Part shown: positions 47,225-56,535 of the stretch, piece by piece
Layout of the letters: each line of letters starts with the position of its first letter
Position numbering within the stretch: position 1 is the first letter of the stretch
Source of the DNA: Pseudomonas rubra
GTDB taxonomy: Bacteria; Pseudomonadota; Gammaproteobacteria; Pseudomonadales; Pseudomonadaceae
DNA: 64,000 nt
NCBI RefSeq assembly: GCF_028656935.1
Contig: NZ_JAMDGZ010000047.1
Location: forward strand, 113,868 to 177,867
Direction: 5' to 3'
The notes under the pieces: generated by a model
Databases searched by the model: none
Told to the model about the DNA's origin: nothing
The model's input: the letters and a program-made list of their open reading frames with translations, nothing else
Translations under genes and position numbers: made by a program

Positions 47225-49630
47225 TTAATGCGCGAAAATCGAACCACCCTCCTTGCCTGCCATTTTCTCTGGCTTGATCAGGAACCGCGCCAGCGCCGGC
47301 AGCAGCCACAGCGCGCCGAACATGTTCCACAGCAGCATGAAGGTCAGCATCAGGCCCATGTCGGCCTGGAACTTGATCGCCGAGAAGATCCAGGTGCACA
47401 CGCCAATGGCCAGGCACAGGCCAGTGAACAGCACGGCCTTGCCGGTGGACTTGAGGGTCTGGTAGTAGGCTTCCTGCAGCGGCAGCCCGGCGCGCAGGAA
47501 GCTCTCCAGGCGGCTGTAGATATAGATGCCGTAGTCCACGCCTATGCCCACGCCCAACGCCACCACCGGCAGGGTCGCGACCTTGACGCCAATGCCCATG
47601 AAGGCCATCAGGGCGTTGCCCAGCACCGAGGTCAGCACCAGCGGCAGGACAATGCACAGGGTCGCGGCAAAGGAGCGGAAGGTGATCATGCACATCACCG
47701 CCACGCAGATGTACACCAGGATCAGAATGGTCAGCTCGGCCGACTTGATCACTTCGTTGGTGGCTGCCTCGATACCGGCGTTACCAGCCGCGAGCAGGAA
47801 CTCCAGGCCTTCCTTGTTGTGGGTGTCGGCAAACTCCTGCACCGCCTTGACCGCACGATCGAGGGTCTCGGCCTTGTGGTCGTTGAGGAAGATCAGCACC
47901 GGCGCCAGCGAGCAGTCGGCGTTGTACAGGCCGTCTGCACGGGAGATCGAGCTGTTGAGCACGTCCGGGTTGCGCGACAGGCTTTCCCATTTCAGGTTGC
48001 CTTCGTTCATGCCCTTGATCATCTGCTTGGACACGGTCACCAGGGAAATCGCCGACTGCACCCCCGGGGTGTTTTCCATCTTCCACATCAGTTCGTCGAT
48101 CGGCGCCATGGTCGAATACACCGAGCAGCCTTCGGTCGGGGTCTTGACCATGACCACCAGTACGTCGGAGCTGGTCGAGTAGTTGTTGATGATGAAGGCG
48201 TTGTCCTGGTTGTAGCGCGAGTCCGGACGCAGCTCCGGCGCGCCCTGGTCGAGGTCGCCGATCTTCAGGTTCTGGCTGTACCAGAGGCCGCCACCAAAGG
48301 CCAGCAAGGCCAGGACGATGGACACTGGCGCCACCTTGGCGCTGGCAAAATTGGACAGCAGGCGCCAGAACGGATGCTCGCGGGTCGCGTCCTTCTTGCT
48401 GCGCTCGATAGCCTTCTTGCTGATGCCGACATAGGAAATCGCCACCGGCAGCAGGATCAGGTTGGTAAAGACGATCACGGCCACACCGATCGACGCGCCA
48501 ATGGCCAGTTCGCGGATCACGCCGATGTCGATGATCAACAGGGTGATGAAGCCTACGGCGTCGGCCAGGATGGCGATCATCCCCGGCAGGAACAATTGCC
48601 GGAAGGTTCGCCGCGCAGCGGTCAGGGCGTTGTCGGCATCACTGGACTGCAAGGCGATACCGTTGATCTTCTGCACCCCGTGGGAGATGCCGATGGCGAA
48701 AATCAAGAACGGCACCAGCATCGAGTACGGGTCAAGGCCAAAACCTACCGCGTGCATCAGCCCCAACTGCCAGACCACCGCCACCAGGGTGGTGATCAGC
48801 ACGGCGATAGTGCTGCGGATGCACCAGGTGAACCAGTACAGCAGCACCCAGGTGATCACCAGGGCGATCCCGAAGAACATTGCCACCATCATCAGGCCAT
48901 CGATCAGGTCGCCGACCTTCTTGGCGAAGCCGACGATGTGCACCTTCACGTTGGGGTTCTGAGCCTGGAACTTGTCGCGGATCTTCTCTTCCAGCTGATG
49001 GGAGAACTGCTGGTAGTCGAGCTTGATCTGCTTGCCCTGGTCCTGCGGGTCCGGGTAGGACTCCAGCAGCGGGATGTCGATGATGCTCGACTTGAAGTTG
49101 TTGGCCACCAGGCGCCCGACCTGCCCGGACTTGAGCACGTTGTTGCGCAACTGGTCGAGGCTGTCGGCCGAACCGTCGTAGGTCTGCGGGATGACTTCAC
49201 CCCCGGCAAAGCCCTCCTCGGTCACTTCGGTCCAGCGCACGCTGGGGCTCCACAGCGATTTCAAGCCGGAACGGTCGACGCCGGGAATATAGAACACCTC
49301 GTCATGCACCTGACGCAGGGTTTCCATGTACTCCTTGCTGAAGATGTCGCCATCGGTGGCCTCCACCGAAATGCGCACGGTGTTGCCAAGGTTGGCCAGG
49401 TCATTGCGATGCTCGAGCATCTTCTCGATGAAGGGGTGATCAAGCGGGATCATCTTTTCAAAGCTGGTGGACGGGCGAATCTGCGTGGCCTGCCAGAACA
49501 GGAACACACTGACCAGCAGGCAGATAAGTATCACCACCGGGCGGTTGTTGAAGATCAGGCGTTCAAGCAAGGTCGCCTTATCCTGATGGTGTTGCTGCTG
49601 ATTCATGTTGAACTGCTCCTGACGGGTCAT
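47225..49630 (-). CDS. RND-superfamily exporter (MMPL type)
   Basis: 801 residues. Twelve predicted membrane segments in the two-fold RND pattern: one helix, a periplasmic domain (about 45-250), five helices (about 255-420), then the pattern again. Motifs such as GFGLDPYSMLVPFLIFAIGISHGVQ and ALGVGIGVDYGIYIYSR mark helix 4 and 10 of the MMPL/HAE3 group. Lacks a membrane-fusion partner gene. It overlaps the upstream YCF48-like gene by ATGA, a pair conserved in Pseudomonas (PA3079-PA3080). Substrate unknown; lipids or hydrophobic compounds are likely. Confidence 0.92.
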   Translation of the reverse strand: MTRQEQFNMNQQQHHQDKATLLERLIFNNRPVVILICLLVSVFLFWQATQIRPSTSFEKMIPLDHPFIEKMLEHRNDLANLGNTVRISVEATDGDIFSKEYMETLRQVHDEVFYIPGVDRSGLKSLWSPSVRWTEVTEEGFAGGEVIPQTYDGSADSLDQLRNNVLKSGQVGRLVANNFKSSIIDIPLLESYPDPQDQGKQIKLDYQQFSHQLEEKIRDKFQAQNPNVKVHIVGFAKKVGDLIDGLMMVAMFFGIALVITWVLLYWFTWCIRSTIAVLITTLVAVVWQLGLMHAVGFGLDPYSMLVPFLIFAIGISHGVQKINGIALQSSDADNALTAARRTFRQLFLPGMIAILADAVGFITLLIIDIGVIRELAIGASIGVAVIVFTNLILLPVAISYVGISKKAIERSKKDATREHPFWRLLSNFASAKVAPVSIVLALLAFGGGLWYSQNLKIGDLDQGAPELRPDSRYNQDNAFIINNYSTSSDVLVVMVKTPTEGCSVYSTMAPIDELMWKMENTPGVQSAISLVTVSKQMIKGMNEGNLKWESLSRNPDVLNSSISRADGLYNADCSLAPVLIFLNDHKAETLDRAVKAVQEFADTHNKEGLEFLLAAGNAGIEAATNEVIKSAELTILILVYICVAVMCMITFRSFAATLCIVLPLVLTSVLGNALMAFMGIGVKVATLPVVALGVGIGVDYGIYIYSRLESFLRAGLPLQEAYYQTLKSTGKAVLFTGLCLAIGVCTWIFSAIKFQADMGLMLTFMLLWNMFGALWLLPALARFLIKPEKMAGKEGGSIFAH

Positions 49631-50673
49631 GGCTGCACTCCTTCGGCGCCCTGGGCCGAAGCCAGGTGCACGCCACCCTGGCCGACCAGGATCAGGCCTT
49701 CACCGTTACGACCGCTGACACCCGCCAAGGCGATGCGGTCAGCGCGGTTGTACACGCTGAAGGTCTGGCCGTCATCGCTGCTGCGCAGCACGCTACCACC
49801 ATTGCCCACGAGTACCAGGTTGCCATCATCGAGAAGCGTAGCGCTTGCCAGACCAAATTCGAGGGCGCCGCGCGCAGCTTTCAATTCGATCTGTTGCCAG
49901 CTATCGCCAAAATCGGTCGAGCGGTAGAGGTTGCCGCGCAAGCCGTAGGCCAGCAAGGTGCGTGGCTGAGCGGTGCCGGTGACACCGAACAGCGAGCCTT
50001 CATAAGGGCCTTCGAGCTTTTCCCAGCTCTGGCCGTCATCGCTTGAGCGGAACATGCTGCCCTGCTCGCCAACGATGAACAGGCCAGCGTCTTTCACTGC
50101 GGCGATACCGTTGAGGTGCAGTTGATCTTCATTGTCCAGCCGCTCGCCGACATCCTTCCAACGCTGGCCACCATCGGTGGTTTCCAACAATGCGCCATAA
50201 GCGCCCACAGCGAAGCCATGCTGGTTGTCCTTGAACCAGACATCGAGCAACGGCGCTTCGCGCGAAAGGTCTTCGAACTGCTTGCTCCAGGTGGCGCCAC
50301 CGTCGCTGCTTGCGAGGATCTGCGCGTCGTGACCGACGGCCCAGCCGTGCTTGTCATCGACGAAGTAAACGGCCGTGAGCAGTTGCCGGGTCGGTACCTT
50401 GGCCTGGGTCCAGGTCTTGCCCTGGTCATCGGAAAACAGGATATGGCCGCGATCACCGACGATGACCAGGCGTGCACCCGCCTTGGTGACGTCCAGCAGC
50501 AGGCTTTTTTCTGCCTTGGACGATTCGCTGGAGTAGACCTCGGCTTCAGTTGCTGCGGCCTCGACCGTGCCAGCCCACAACCCCATCGCCAGCACCAGCA
50601 ATCCGCTGGCGGCCAATGCCCATGGGCGCGCGCGCGCTGCGCCGCCACTACCTGCCACGTAAGGCTCGGTCAT
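49627..50673 (-). CDS. Exported YCF48/BNR-repeat beta-propeller, partner of the MMPL exporter
   Basis: 348 residues. A signal-peptide-like segment (about 15-40, WALAASGLLVLAMGLWAGTVEAAA) precedes repeated blades of the YCF48/BNR type: SDDQGKTWTQAKVP, SSDGGATWSKQFED, TTDGGQRWKDVG, SSDDGQSWEKLEG, STDFGDSWQQIE and SSDDGQTFSVY. Six Asp-box repeats can be counted. In cyanobacteria Ycf48 assists photosystem assembly; in heterotrophs it occurs beside MMPL exporters, probably as a periplasmic accessory. The stop overlaps the exporter start. Confidence 0.9.
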   Translation of the reverse strand: MTEPYVAGSGGAARARPWALAASGLLVLAMGLWAGTVEAAATEAEVYSSESSKAEKSLLLDVTKAGARLVIVGDRGHILFSDDQGKTWTQAKVPTRQLLTAVYFVDDKHGWAVGHDAQILASSDGGATWSKQFEDLSREAPLLDVWFKDNQHGFAVGAYGALLETTDGGQRWKDVGERLDNEDQLHLNGIAAVKDAGLFIVGEQGSMFRSSDDGQSWEKLEGPYEGSLFGVTGTAQPRTLLAYGLRGNLYRSTDFGDSWQQIELKAARGALEFGLASATLLDDGNLVLVGNGGSVLRSSDDGQTFSVYNRADRIALAGVSGRNGEGLILVGQGGVHLASAQGAEGVQP

Positions 50674-50843
50674 AGATCTGTCCCCCGTTTATCTTGTTAT
50701 TTGGGTCAATCTATATGCAGGTACTGCCAAAAACCGTGTTCCAGAGCCCCGCAATAGCTAAGGCCATCCTATCGGGGATTGCAAACGGCTGACAACGAAC
50801 GCGACGTTATGTTTTGTTAAGCAGAGGAATTTTCGGGGAAGCA

Positions 50844-50913
50844 ATCGCTGGCAAGCCAGCTCCCACAGGGTCAGTGCATGCAGTTCCCTGTGGGAGCCGG
50901 CCTTGCCGGCGAT
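50844..50913. repeat. Hybrid REP-type inverted repeat
   Basis: Left arm is TGGCAAGCCAGCTCCCACA, right arm TGTGGGAGCCGGCCTTGCCGG: the two halves belong to two different REP variants, pairing imperfectly. Loop contains TGCATGCAG, also found in the loop at 45194-45264. Confidence 0.88.
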
Positions 50914-50920
50914 GGGGCCA

Positions 50921-53578
50921 TCAAGCCAGACTTTTGCTTACGACTTCATAGACATCACTGGACAGCGAACCCGACGCCAGAATCCGCTCCAGCTCGCCCT
51001 TCATCAACGCCTGACGGGCGCTGTCGTATTTACGCCAGCGGGTCAGCGGCGCCAGTTGGCGCGAGGCGATCTGCGGGTTGAGCGCGTTGAGCTCGATCAC
51101 CAGGTCCGCCAGGAAGCGATAGCCCGAACCATCGGCGGCGTGGAAGTTGACCAGGTTCTGCCCGGCAAAAGCACCGATCAGGGCGCGTACCTTGTTCGGG
51201 TTCTTCATTGTGAACGCCGGGTGCTGCATCAACGCCTTGACCCGTGCCAGACCGCCCGGCAGGGTGCTGGCAGCCTGCACGCTGAACCACTGGTCCATGA
51301 CCAGCGGGTTGTCCTTGAAGTGCTCGGCAAAGCTCTCCAGGGCCGTGGCCCGCTCGGCCTCGAACGGCGAGTTGACCAGCACTGCCAGGGCGGTGAGACG
51401 CTCGGTCATGTTATCGCAGGCGTCGAACTGTTCCAGGGTCGCGTCGAGCACCTGCTGCTTGCCGCTTTGCATCAGGTACGACAAGGCAATGTTCTGCAGG
51501 CTGCGGCGGGCGAAGTGCTCGGCTTCGGCCACGTAGGCGGTGGTGCGCGATGCCTCGCGGTTGGCCGTGTAACGGGCCAGCAGCGCGTCGAACAGCTGAT
51601 CGGCGATCTGCTGACGGGCGAACTCGCGGGCAGCATGGATGGCATCGACATCGGCCACTTCGCTGATTTCGGTGAGGTAGGCCTCGCCCGGCAGCGAGAG
51701 CATCTCGGCAACCATGGCCGGGTCCAGCGCCTCGTTGCCCAGCACGGTGCCCAGGGCGGTGATCAGGCGCTGGTCGAGCACCAGCGCCTCGCCACGCTGA
51801 TGCTGGCCGATCAGTTCCTGCAGCACCTGCACCGACAGTTGCTGGCCCGCTTCCCAGCGGTTGAAGCCATCGCTGTCGTGCTGCATGAGGAACATCAACT
51901 GGTCGCGGTCATAGGGGAAGCTCAGCTTGACCGGCGCGCTGAAACCACGCAGCAACGAGGGTAGCGGCTTGGCGGCGACATCGACGAAGGTAAAAGTCTG
52001 CTCGGCTTCGGTCACCGACAGCACCCGCGAGGTGCCGGCGGCAGCCGTTTCGCCTTGCAGGCGCAGGGCGATGTCGTTGCCCTGGGCATCGAGCAGGCCA
52101 AGTTCCACCGGGATCACGAAGGGCTTTTTCTCGACCTTGTCCGGGGTGGCCGGGCAGCTCTGGCGCAAGGTCAGGCTGTAGGTCTGGGCAGCACTGTCGT
52201 AGTGCTCGCTGACCGCCAGGCGTGGTGTACCCGCCTGGCTGTACCAGCGCTTGAACTGGGTCAGGTCGACACCGTTGGCATCTTCCATGGCCTTGATGAA
52301 ATCGTCGCAGGTCACGGCCTGGCCATCATGGCGTTCAAAGTACAGGTCGCTGCCTTTGCGGAAACCCTCGGCGCCCAGCAGGGTACGGACCATGCGCACC
52401 ACTTCCGAGCCTTTCTCATACACGGTCAGGGTGTAGAAGTTGGAGATCTCGATGAAGCTGTCAGGGCGTACGGCGTGGGCCATGGGCCCGGCGTCTTCGG
52501 CGAACTGGTGGGTGCGCAGGTAGGCGACGTCCTCGATGCGCTTGACCGTGCGCGAGTTCATGTCGGCGCTGAACTCCGAATCACGGAACACCGTGAAGCC
52601 TTCCTTGAGCGACAACTGGAACCAGTCGCGGCAGGTCACGCGGTTGCCCGACCAGTTGTGGAAGTACTCATGGGCGACCACTGCCTCGACCCGCTGGTGA
52701 GCAGCGTCGGTGGCGGTTTCGGCGCGGGCCAGCACACAGCTGGAGTTGAAGATGTTCAGGCCCTTGTTTTCCATGGCGCCCATGTTGAAGTCGTTGACCG
52801 CGACAATCATGAAGATGTCCAGGTCGTACTCACGGCCATAGACTTCCTCGTCCCAGCGCATGGACTTCTTCAGGCTGCTCATGGCGTGCTGGCACTTGTC
52901 GATGTTTTCCGGCTCGACATAAATGCGCAGGGTCACGTCACGGCCGGACTGACGGGTGAATTTATCTTCGACGCACCACAGGTCACCGGCAACCAGCGCA
53001 AACAGGTAGGCCGGCTTCATGAACGGGTCTTCCCAGGTCGCCCAGTGCCGGCCGTCATCTTGCGGGCCGCTGCCGATCGGGTTGCCGTTGGACAGCAGCA
53101 CCGGATAGCGATGCTGCTCGGCGATCACCGTGGTGGTGAACGTACTCATCACATCCGGGCGGTCAAGGTAGTAGGTGATCTTGCGAAAACCTTCGGCCTC
53201 GCACTGGGTGCAGAACATGCTGCCGGACTTGTACAGGCCTTCGAGGGCGGTGTTGCTCTCGGGGTGGATCTTCACGCTGGTGTCGAGGGTGAAGGTCGCA
53301 GCTGTCGGCTGTACGGTCAGGTGACTGTCGTCCTGCTGGTAGTCGCCAGCGCCCAGAACCTGGTCGTTCAGGGCCACGCTGATCAGCTCCAGTTGCTGAC
53401 CGTCGAGCACCAGCGGAGGCAGGCCGGCACCACGGGCCGGGTTGCGGCGCATGACCAGTTGCGCGTGGACCAGGCTGTGGTCCTCGAACAGTTCGAAGGT
53501 CAGGTGGGTCTCGTCAATCAGGTACTCGGGGGCCTGATAGTCCTTGAGGTAGATCACTTGCGGCTGTTCGGTACGCAT
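50921..53578 (-). CDS. pepN: Aminopeptidase N
   Basis: 885 residues. M1-family zinc aminopeptidase: GAMEN substrate motif (MGAMENKGLN), zinc site H303-E-Y-F-H307 with the distal Glu downstream (FRDSEFSADMN), and the PepN-type C-terminal helical domain. ATG 53578 preceded by AAGGA; 14 bases after the DUF2797 stop. Cleaves N-terminal residues of peptides in the cytoplasm. Last gene of a six-gene operon that starts with nadK. Confidence 0.97.
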   Translation of the reverse strand: MRTEQPQVIYLKDYQAPEYLIDETHLTFELFEDHSLVHAQLVMRRNPARGAGLPPLVLDGQQLELISVALNDQVLGAGDYQQDDSHLTVQPTAATFTLDTSVKIHPESNTALEGLYKSGSMFCTQCEAEGFRKITYYLDRPDVMSTFTTTVIAEQHRYPVLLSNGNPIGSGPQDDGRHWATWEDPFMKPAYLFALVAGDLWCVEDKFTRQSGRDVTLRIYVEPENIDKCQHAMSSLKKSMRWDEEVYGREYDLDIFMIVAVNDFNMGAMENKGLNIFNSSCVLARAETATDAAHQRVEAVVAHEYFHNWSGNRVTCRDWFQLSLKEGFTVFRDSEFSADMNSRTVKRIEDVAYLRTHQFAEDAGPMAHAVRPDSFIEISNFYTLTVYEKGSEVVRMVRTLLGAEGFRKGSDLYFERHDGQAVTCDDFIKAMEDANGVDLTQFKRWYSQAGTPRLAVSEHYDSAAQTYSLTLRQSCPATPDKVEKKPFVIPVELGLLDAQGNDIALRLQGETAAAGTSRVLSVTEAEQTFTFVDVAAKPLPSLLRGFSAPVKLSFPYDRDQLMFLMQHDSDGFNRWEAGQQLSVQVLQELIGQHQRGEALVLDQRLITALGTVLGNEALDPAMVAEMLSLPGEAYLTEISEVADVDAIHAAREFARQQIADQLFDALLARYTANREASRTTAYVAEAEHFARRSLQNIALSYLMQSGKQQVLDATLEQFDACDNMTERLTALAVLVNSPFEAERATALESFAEHFKDNPLVMDQWFSVQAASTLPGGLARVKALMQHPAFTMKNPNKVRALIGAFAGQNLVNFHAADGSGYRFLADLVIELNALNPQIASRQLAPLTRWRKYDSARQALMKGELERILASGSLSSDVYEVVSKSLA

Positions 53579-53592
53579 GTGGCGGTCCTTTT

Positions 53593-54423
53593 TTACTGAT
53601 GCACGGCGAGCTGGTACGCCGTGTATTTACGAATGTTGATCACGCCGGTGTCAAAGATCAGGTACTGGCCCTTGATGCCCAGCAGCGTGCCTTCAGCCAC
53701 GGGATTCTTGTCCAGGTTGAAGCTGACGATCTTGCTCGGGTAGGCCTCGACCGGGTAACGGATCTCCAGCACCTGGGCATCGCTGAGCAACTGGATCGCC
53801 TGCAGGCCGAAGCGCGCCTGCAAGGCACTGAAACCTTCGGCGCAGCTGTCGAACAGTTGCTCGCGCACGGCAAGCAGGTCAACCGCCTCGGCATCGCCCT
53901 TGAGCAAGGCGCGCCAGTTGGTGCGGTCCGCCACCTGGCTGCGGAACAGGTCTTCGACCAGGCCCGATTGCTGGCGGGTGGCAACCCGCACGATCGGCAG
54001 CGCTTGGCTGGCGCCCTGGTCGAGCCAGCGGGTCGGCAACTGGCTGGCGCGGGTGATGCCGACCTTGATGCCCGAGGAGTTGGCCAGGTACACCACATGA
54101 TCGGTCATGCAGAACTGCTCGCCCCACGAGGGGTCGCGGCAGGTGCCCTGATCGTAGTGGCATTTTTCCGGGGCCATGATGCACACGTCGCACTGTGCAA
54201 GCTTGGTCATGCACGGGTAGCAATACCCCTGGCTGAAGCTGGTCTTGGTCTTGCGCCCGCAATGGCTGCAATGGATGGCACCCAGGTATTCCAGGCGCAG
54301 GGTCTTGCCGATCAAGGGATTGACCGGTACTTCCTGCTCGCCCAAACGAAAAGCGTACTGCACCACCGGCGCATCGAGACGCGCCGACATTTTACTGATG
54401 GAGCCGCGGCCAAGTTCGATCAA
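53593..54423 (-). CDS. DUF2797 protein with zinc-binding cysteines
   Basis: 276 residues from a TTG at 54423 that overlaps the previous stop as TTGA; an ATG at 54390 is the alternative. Cysteine pairs CSHCG, CYPC and CDVC in the first half suggest a zinc ribbon. A DHVVYLANSSGIKVGITR stretch resembles a GIY-YIG-like beginning (YLA...KVGITR), an observation not verified. Function unknown. It lies in the nadK-pepN operon. Confidence 0.85.
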   Translation of the reverse strand: MIELGRGSISKMSARLDAPVVQYAFRLGEQEVPVNPLIGKTLRLEYLGAIHCSHCGRKTKTSFSQGYCYPCMTKLAQCDVCIMAPEKCHYDQGTCRDPSWGEQFCMTDHVVYLANSSGIKVGITRASQLPTRWLDQGASQALPIVRVATRQQSGLVEDLFRSQVADRTNWRALLKGDAEAVDLLAVREQLFDSCAEGFSALQARFGLQAIQLLSDAQVLEIRYPVEAYPSKIVSFNLDKNPVAEGTLLGIKGQYLIFDTGVINIRKYTAYQLAVHQ

Positions 54424-54680
54424 TGGATCGCGTCCGACTTGAACAGCAGGTTCGGCACCGGTTCCGACTTCGAGGCGCATTCTTGCGGGCCCATGTAGCC
54501 GGTACGCTGGTCCTCGGGCAGGTTCTGCAGCTCCCAGGCGATCACCGCCTGCAGCGACAGCTCTTTCTGCTCGGTGGTGAGCTTGCGCCCGTCTGCCCAT
54601 TTGCCCAGTTCTACGGCCAGTTTCAGGCTCTCGTAGATCTCCGGGGTGATGTTTTCAATCATTTGCGCAAAAGTGGACAT
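54420..54680 (-). CDS. yeaC: DUF1315 (YeaC-like) protein
   Basis: 86 residues from ATG 54680, with GGGAG upstream. Compact helical protein containing ITPEIYESLKLAVELGKWADGRKLT and LTTEQKELSLQAVIAWE, typical of DUF1315. Function unknown. The neighbour on the 5' side is the rhomboid protease gene 14 bases away; the stop overlaps the DUF2797 start. Confidence 0.9.
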   Translation of the reverse strand: MSTFAQMIENITPEIYESLKLAVELGKWADGRKLTTEQKELSLQAVIAWELQNLPEDQRTGYMGPQECASKSEPVPNLLFKSDAIH

Positions 54681-54694
54681 AGCGTCTCCCAAAA

Positions 54695-55567
54695 TCAAGC
54701 AGTCAGTTTACGCCGGGCCAACGCCCCGCCCAAGAGCCCGCTAAGGCAACCGACCAACAGCCCGCCGACATGGGCGGCGTTGGCAATCTGGCCGAAGCCG
54801 AGCAGGCTGATCAAACCGGACAGGCACAGCAGCAGCCAGACCAGCATCATTACCAGCACGCCACGGGGCATGCGATATACCGGGTTGGGCGCCAGCCACT
54901 GGTACAGCCAGACATGCCCGAGCAAACCGTAGAGCACGCCCGACAGGCCGCCGAACAGGCTCGGGCCGCCAAACAGGTACTGGGCGGCGTTGGACACCAG
55001 GCTGAACAACAGGGTCAGGCCGAGCAGGTTCCACGGCCCCTGGCGCAGCTCGATGCGCCGGCCCAGTTCCCAGTACCAGAGGCCGTTCATGGCCAGGTGG
55101 AGGATGCCGAAATGCACCAGCATCGGCGTGAACAGGCGCCACCACTGGCCATCGGCAAGGCTTGCGGCCAGCGGGGTGAAGTACAGGTAGTCGCCCTGCA
55201 CGCGAAAATCGAGGAAGGTCAGCCAGCTCAGGGTGGCGAAGTTGTCGCCCAGGCCCGTGAGCCCGGCGACAATCAGGCACAGCAGCAGGATCGCCGCAGT
55301 GGCCTTGCTGGCGCGCACCTGTTCGCCGATGCTCGGCCGCGCCGGTGCGGCCAGAGCGGTGTCGGCCGGCAGTTCGAACTCGGCATTGCCTTCGGGAAAG
55401 CGCTGGTACAGCTGGCGCACGTCTTCGGCAAGGTTCTCGGCCACCCACAACACCTGGTCGCCGCCCTCCTCGCTGACCCGGTGCGGTACCTGCAGGCGCC
55501 GCAACAGGCCGACAAAGCCGCTCAGGTCCGTACTCAACGGCATGCGTAATACCACCACTGCACTCAT
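54695..55567 (-). CDS. glpG: Rhomboid intramembrane serine protease (GlpG-like)
   Basis: 290 residues. A cytoplasmic N-terminal domain (1-85) precedes six membrane helices. Catalytic Ser lies in GLSGVLYGLLG (GxSG) and catalytic His in NAAHVGGLLVG; the loop W-R LFTPMLVHFGILHLAMNGLWYW carries the HxxxN oxyanion residues. Cleaves substrates within the membrane. ATGA overlap with the phosphoesterase gene upstream. Confidence 0.95.
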   Translation of the reverse strand: MSAVVVLRMPLSTDLSGFVGLLRRLQVPHRVSEEGGDQVLWVAENLAEDVRQLYQRFPEGNAEFELPADTALAAPARPSIGEQVRASKATAAILLLCLIVAGLTGLGDNFATLSWLTFLDFRVQGDYLYFTPLAASLADGQWWRLFTPMLVHFGILHLAMNGLWYWELGRRIELRQGPWNLLGLTLLFSLVSNAAQYLFGGPSLFGGLSGVLYGLLGHVWLYQWLAPNPVYRMPRGVLVMMLVWLLLCLSGLISLLGFGQIANAAHVGGLLVGCLSGLLGGALARRKLTA

Positions 55568-56535
55568 TGGCTGGCCTCCGGCCGGTCGACATCGACCCAG
55601 ACGAACTTGCGCGGGTCGATGCGGGTTTCAGCATCCAGGCGATAGGCGACCAGTTTGCCGTAGAGCACCGCACTGTAGTCCAGGCAGGCCAGGTTGGCGC
55701 GGATCGGCGCCGGTTTACCACTGCGCCAGTAATGGCCGACAAACAGCATCGGTTCGTCCTCGCTGTAGCGCAGCAAGGCGTTCTTCTGACTGTGGCTGAG
55801 CGGCGCGCTGGCCACCTGCTCGGGCAGTGCATCGGGCTGAAAGACGATATCGCCGTAGGTTTGCGGGTCTTCTTCCCAGAACTTGGTGCGAAAGAACGCG
55901 CGGGTCAGGCCATCGCCACCGGTCAGGGTCAAACCGTCCGGCAGGCGCATGTCGGTACCGCGCAACAGGCGGTTGCAGACCGTGGCGGCGAAGCTTTCCG
56001 GCACGGCCGAGGCCTGGATGAAATGCTCGTCGATGCGCCCGTCCGGGTATTGCTGGCGCAGCGGCTCGATCAGTCGCGCATCCCAACAGGCGTGCACCAG
56101 GCGGAAACGCCCGGCGTCGATAAACAACGGCAACTCGTAGAACCATTCGAGAAAGTCATGCCAGTCACCTGGATGTTGCTCGAACTGGGTCAGGGTCTCG
56201 TAGATCAGCCGGCCGTGGCGCGGGGTATGCTCGCGCACGTAATGCTTGCCGCTCTCGGGCAAGGCCGGGGTGTTCCAGCCCAGGGCGTTGTACTCGTGGT
56301 TGCCCATGATACAGTAGGCCTGACCGGCATCGACCATGTCATGGACGATGTGCAGGGCCTCGCGAATCCGCGGGCCGCGGTCGATGATGTCGCCGAGGAA
56401 CAGCGCCTGGCGCGTTGGATGACGCCAGACGCCGCCCTGGCGCCTGTAGCCGAGGGCATCGAGCAGGCGTTCGAGGGTGTGAGCACAACCGTGCACATCA
56501 CCGATCAGGTCGAAACTGCGAGCGGGATCGAGCAT
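55564..56535 (-). CDS. Calcineurin-like metallophosphoesterase
   Basis: 323 residues from ATG 56535. Metal-binding motifs are in order: DLIGDVHGCAHT, LFLGDIIDRGP, IMGNHEYNAL and LVHACWD, FVGHYWR. This is the PPP/PrpA-like arrangement. Substrate unknown; could be a protein phosphatase or diadenosine polyphosphatase. The start overlaps the nadK stop by one base, so it is cotranscribed with nadK. Confidence 0.9.
   Translation of the reverse strand: MLDPARSFDLIGDVHGCAHTLERLLDALGYRRQGGVWRHPTRQALFLGDIIDRGPRIREALHIVHDMVDAGQAYCIMGNHEYNALGWNTPALPESGKHYVREHTPRHGRLIYETLTQFEQHPGDWHDFLEWFYELPLFIDAGRFRLVHACWDARLIEPLRQQYPDGRIDEHFIQASAVPESFAATVCNRLLRGTDMRLPDGLTLTGGDGLTRAFFRTKFWEEDPQTYGDIVFQPDALPEQVASAPLSHSQKNALLRYSEDEPMLFVGHYWRSGKPAPIRANLACLDYSAVLYGKLVAYRLDAETRIDPRKFVWVDVDRPEASQ

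Noticed and set aside
47186..49927. Plus-strand open frame of 913 codons opposite the MMPL exporter
   Set aside because: Antisense to a well-supported membrane protein; the translation is His/Gln/Asp-rich and lacks any domain.
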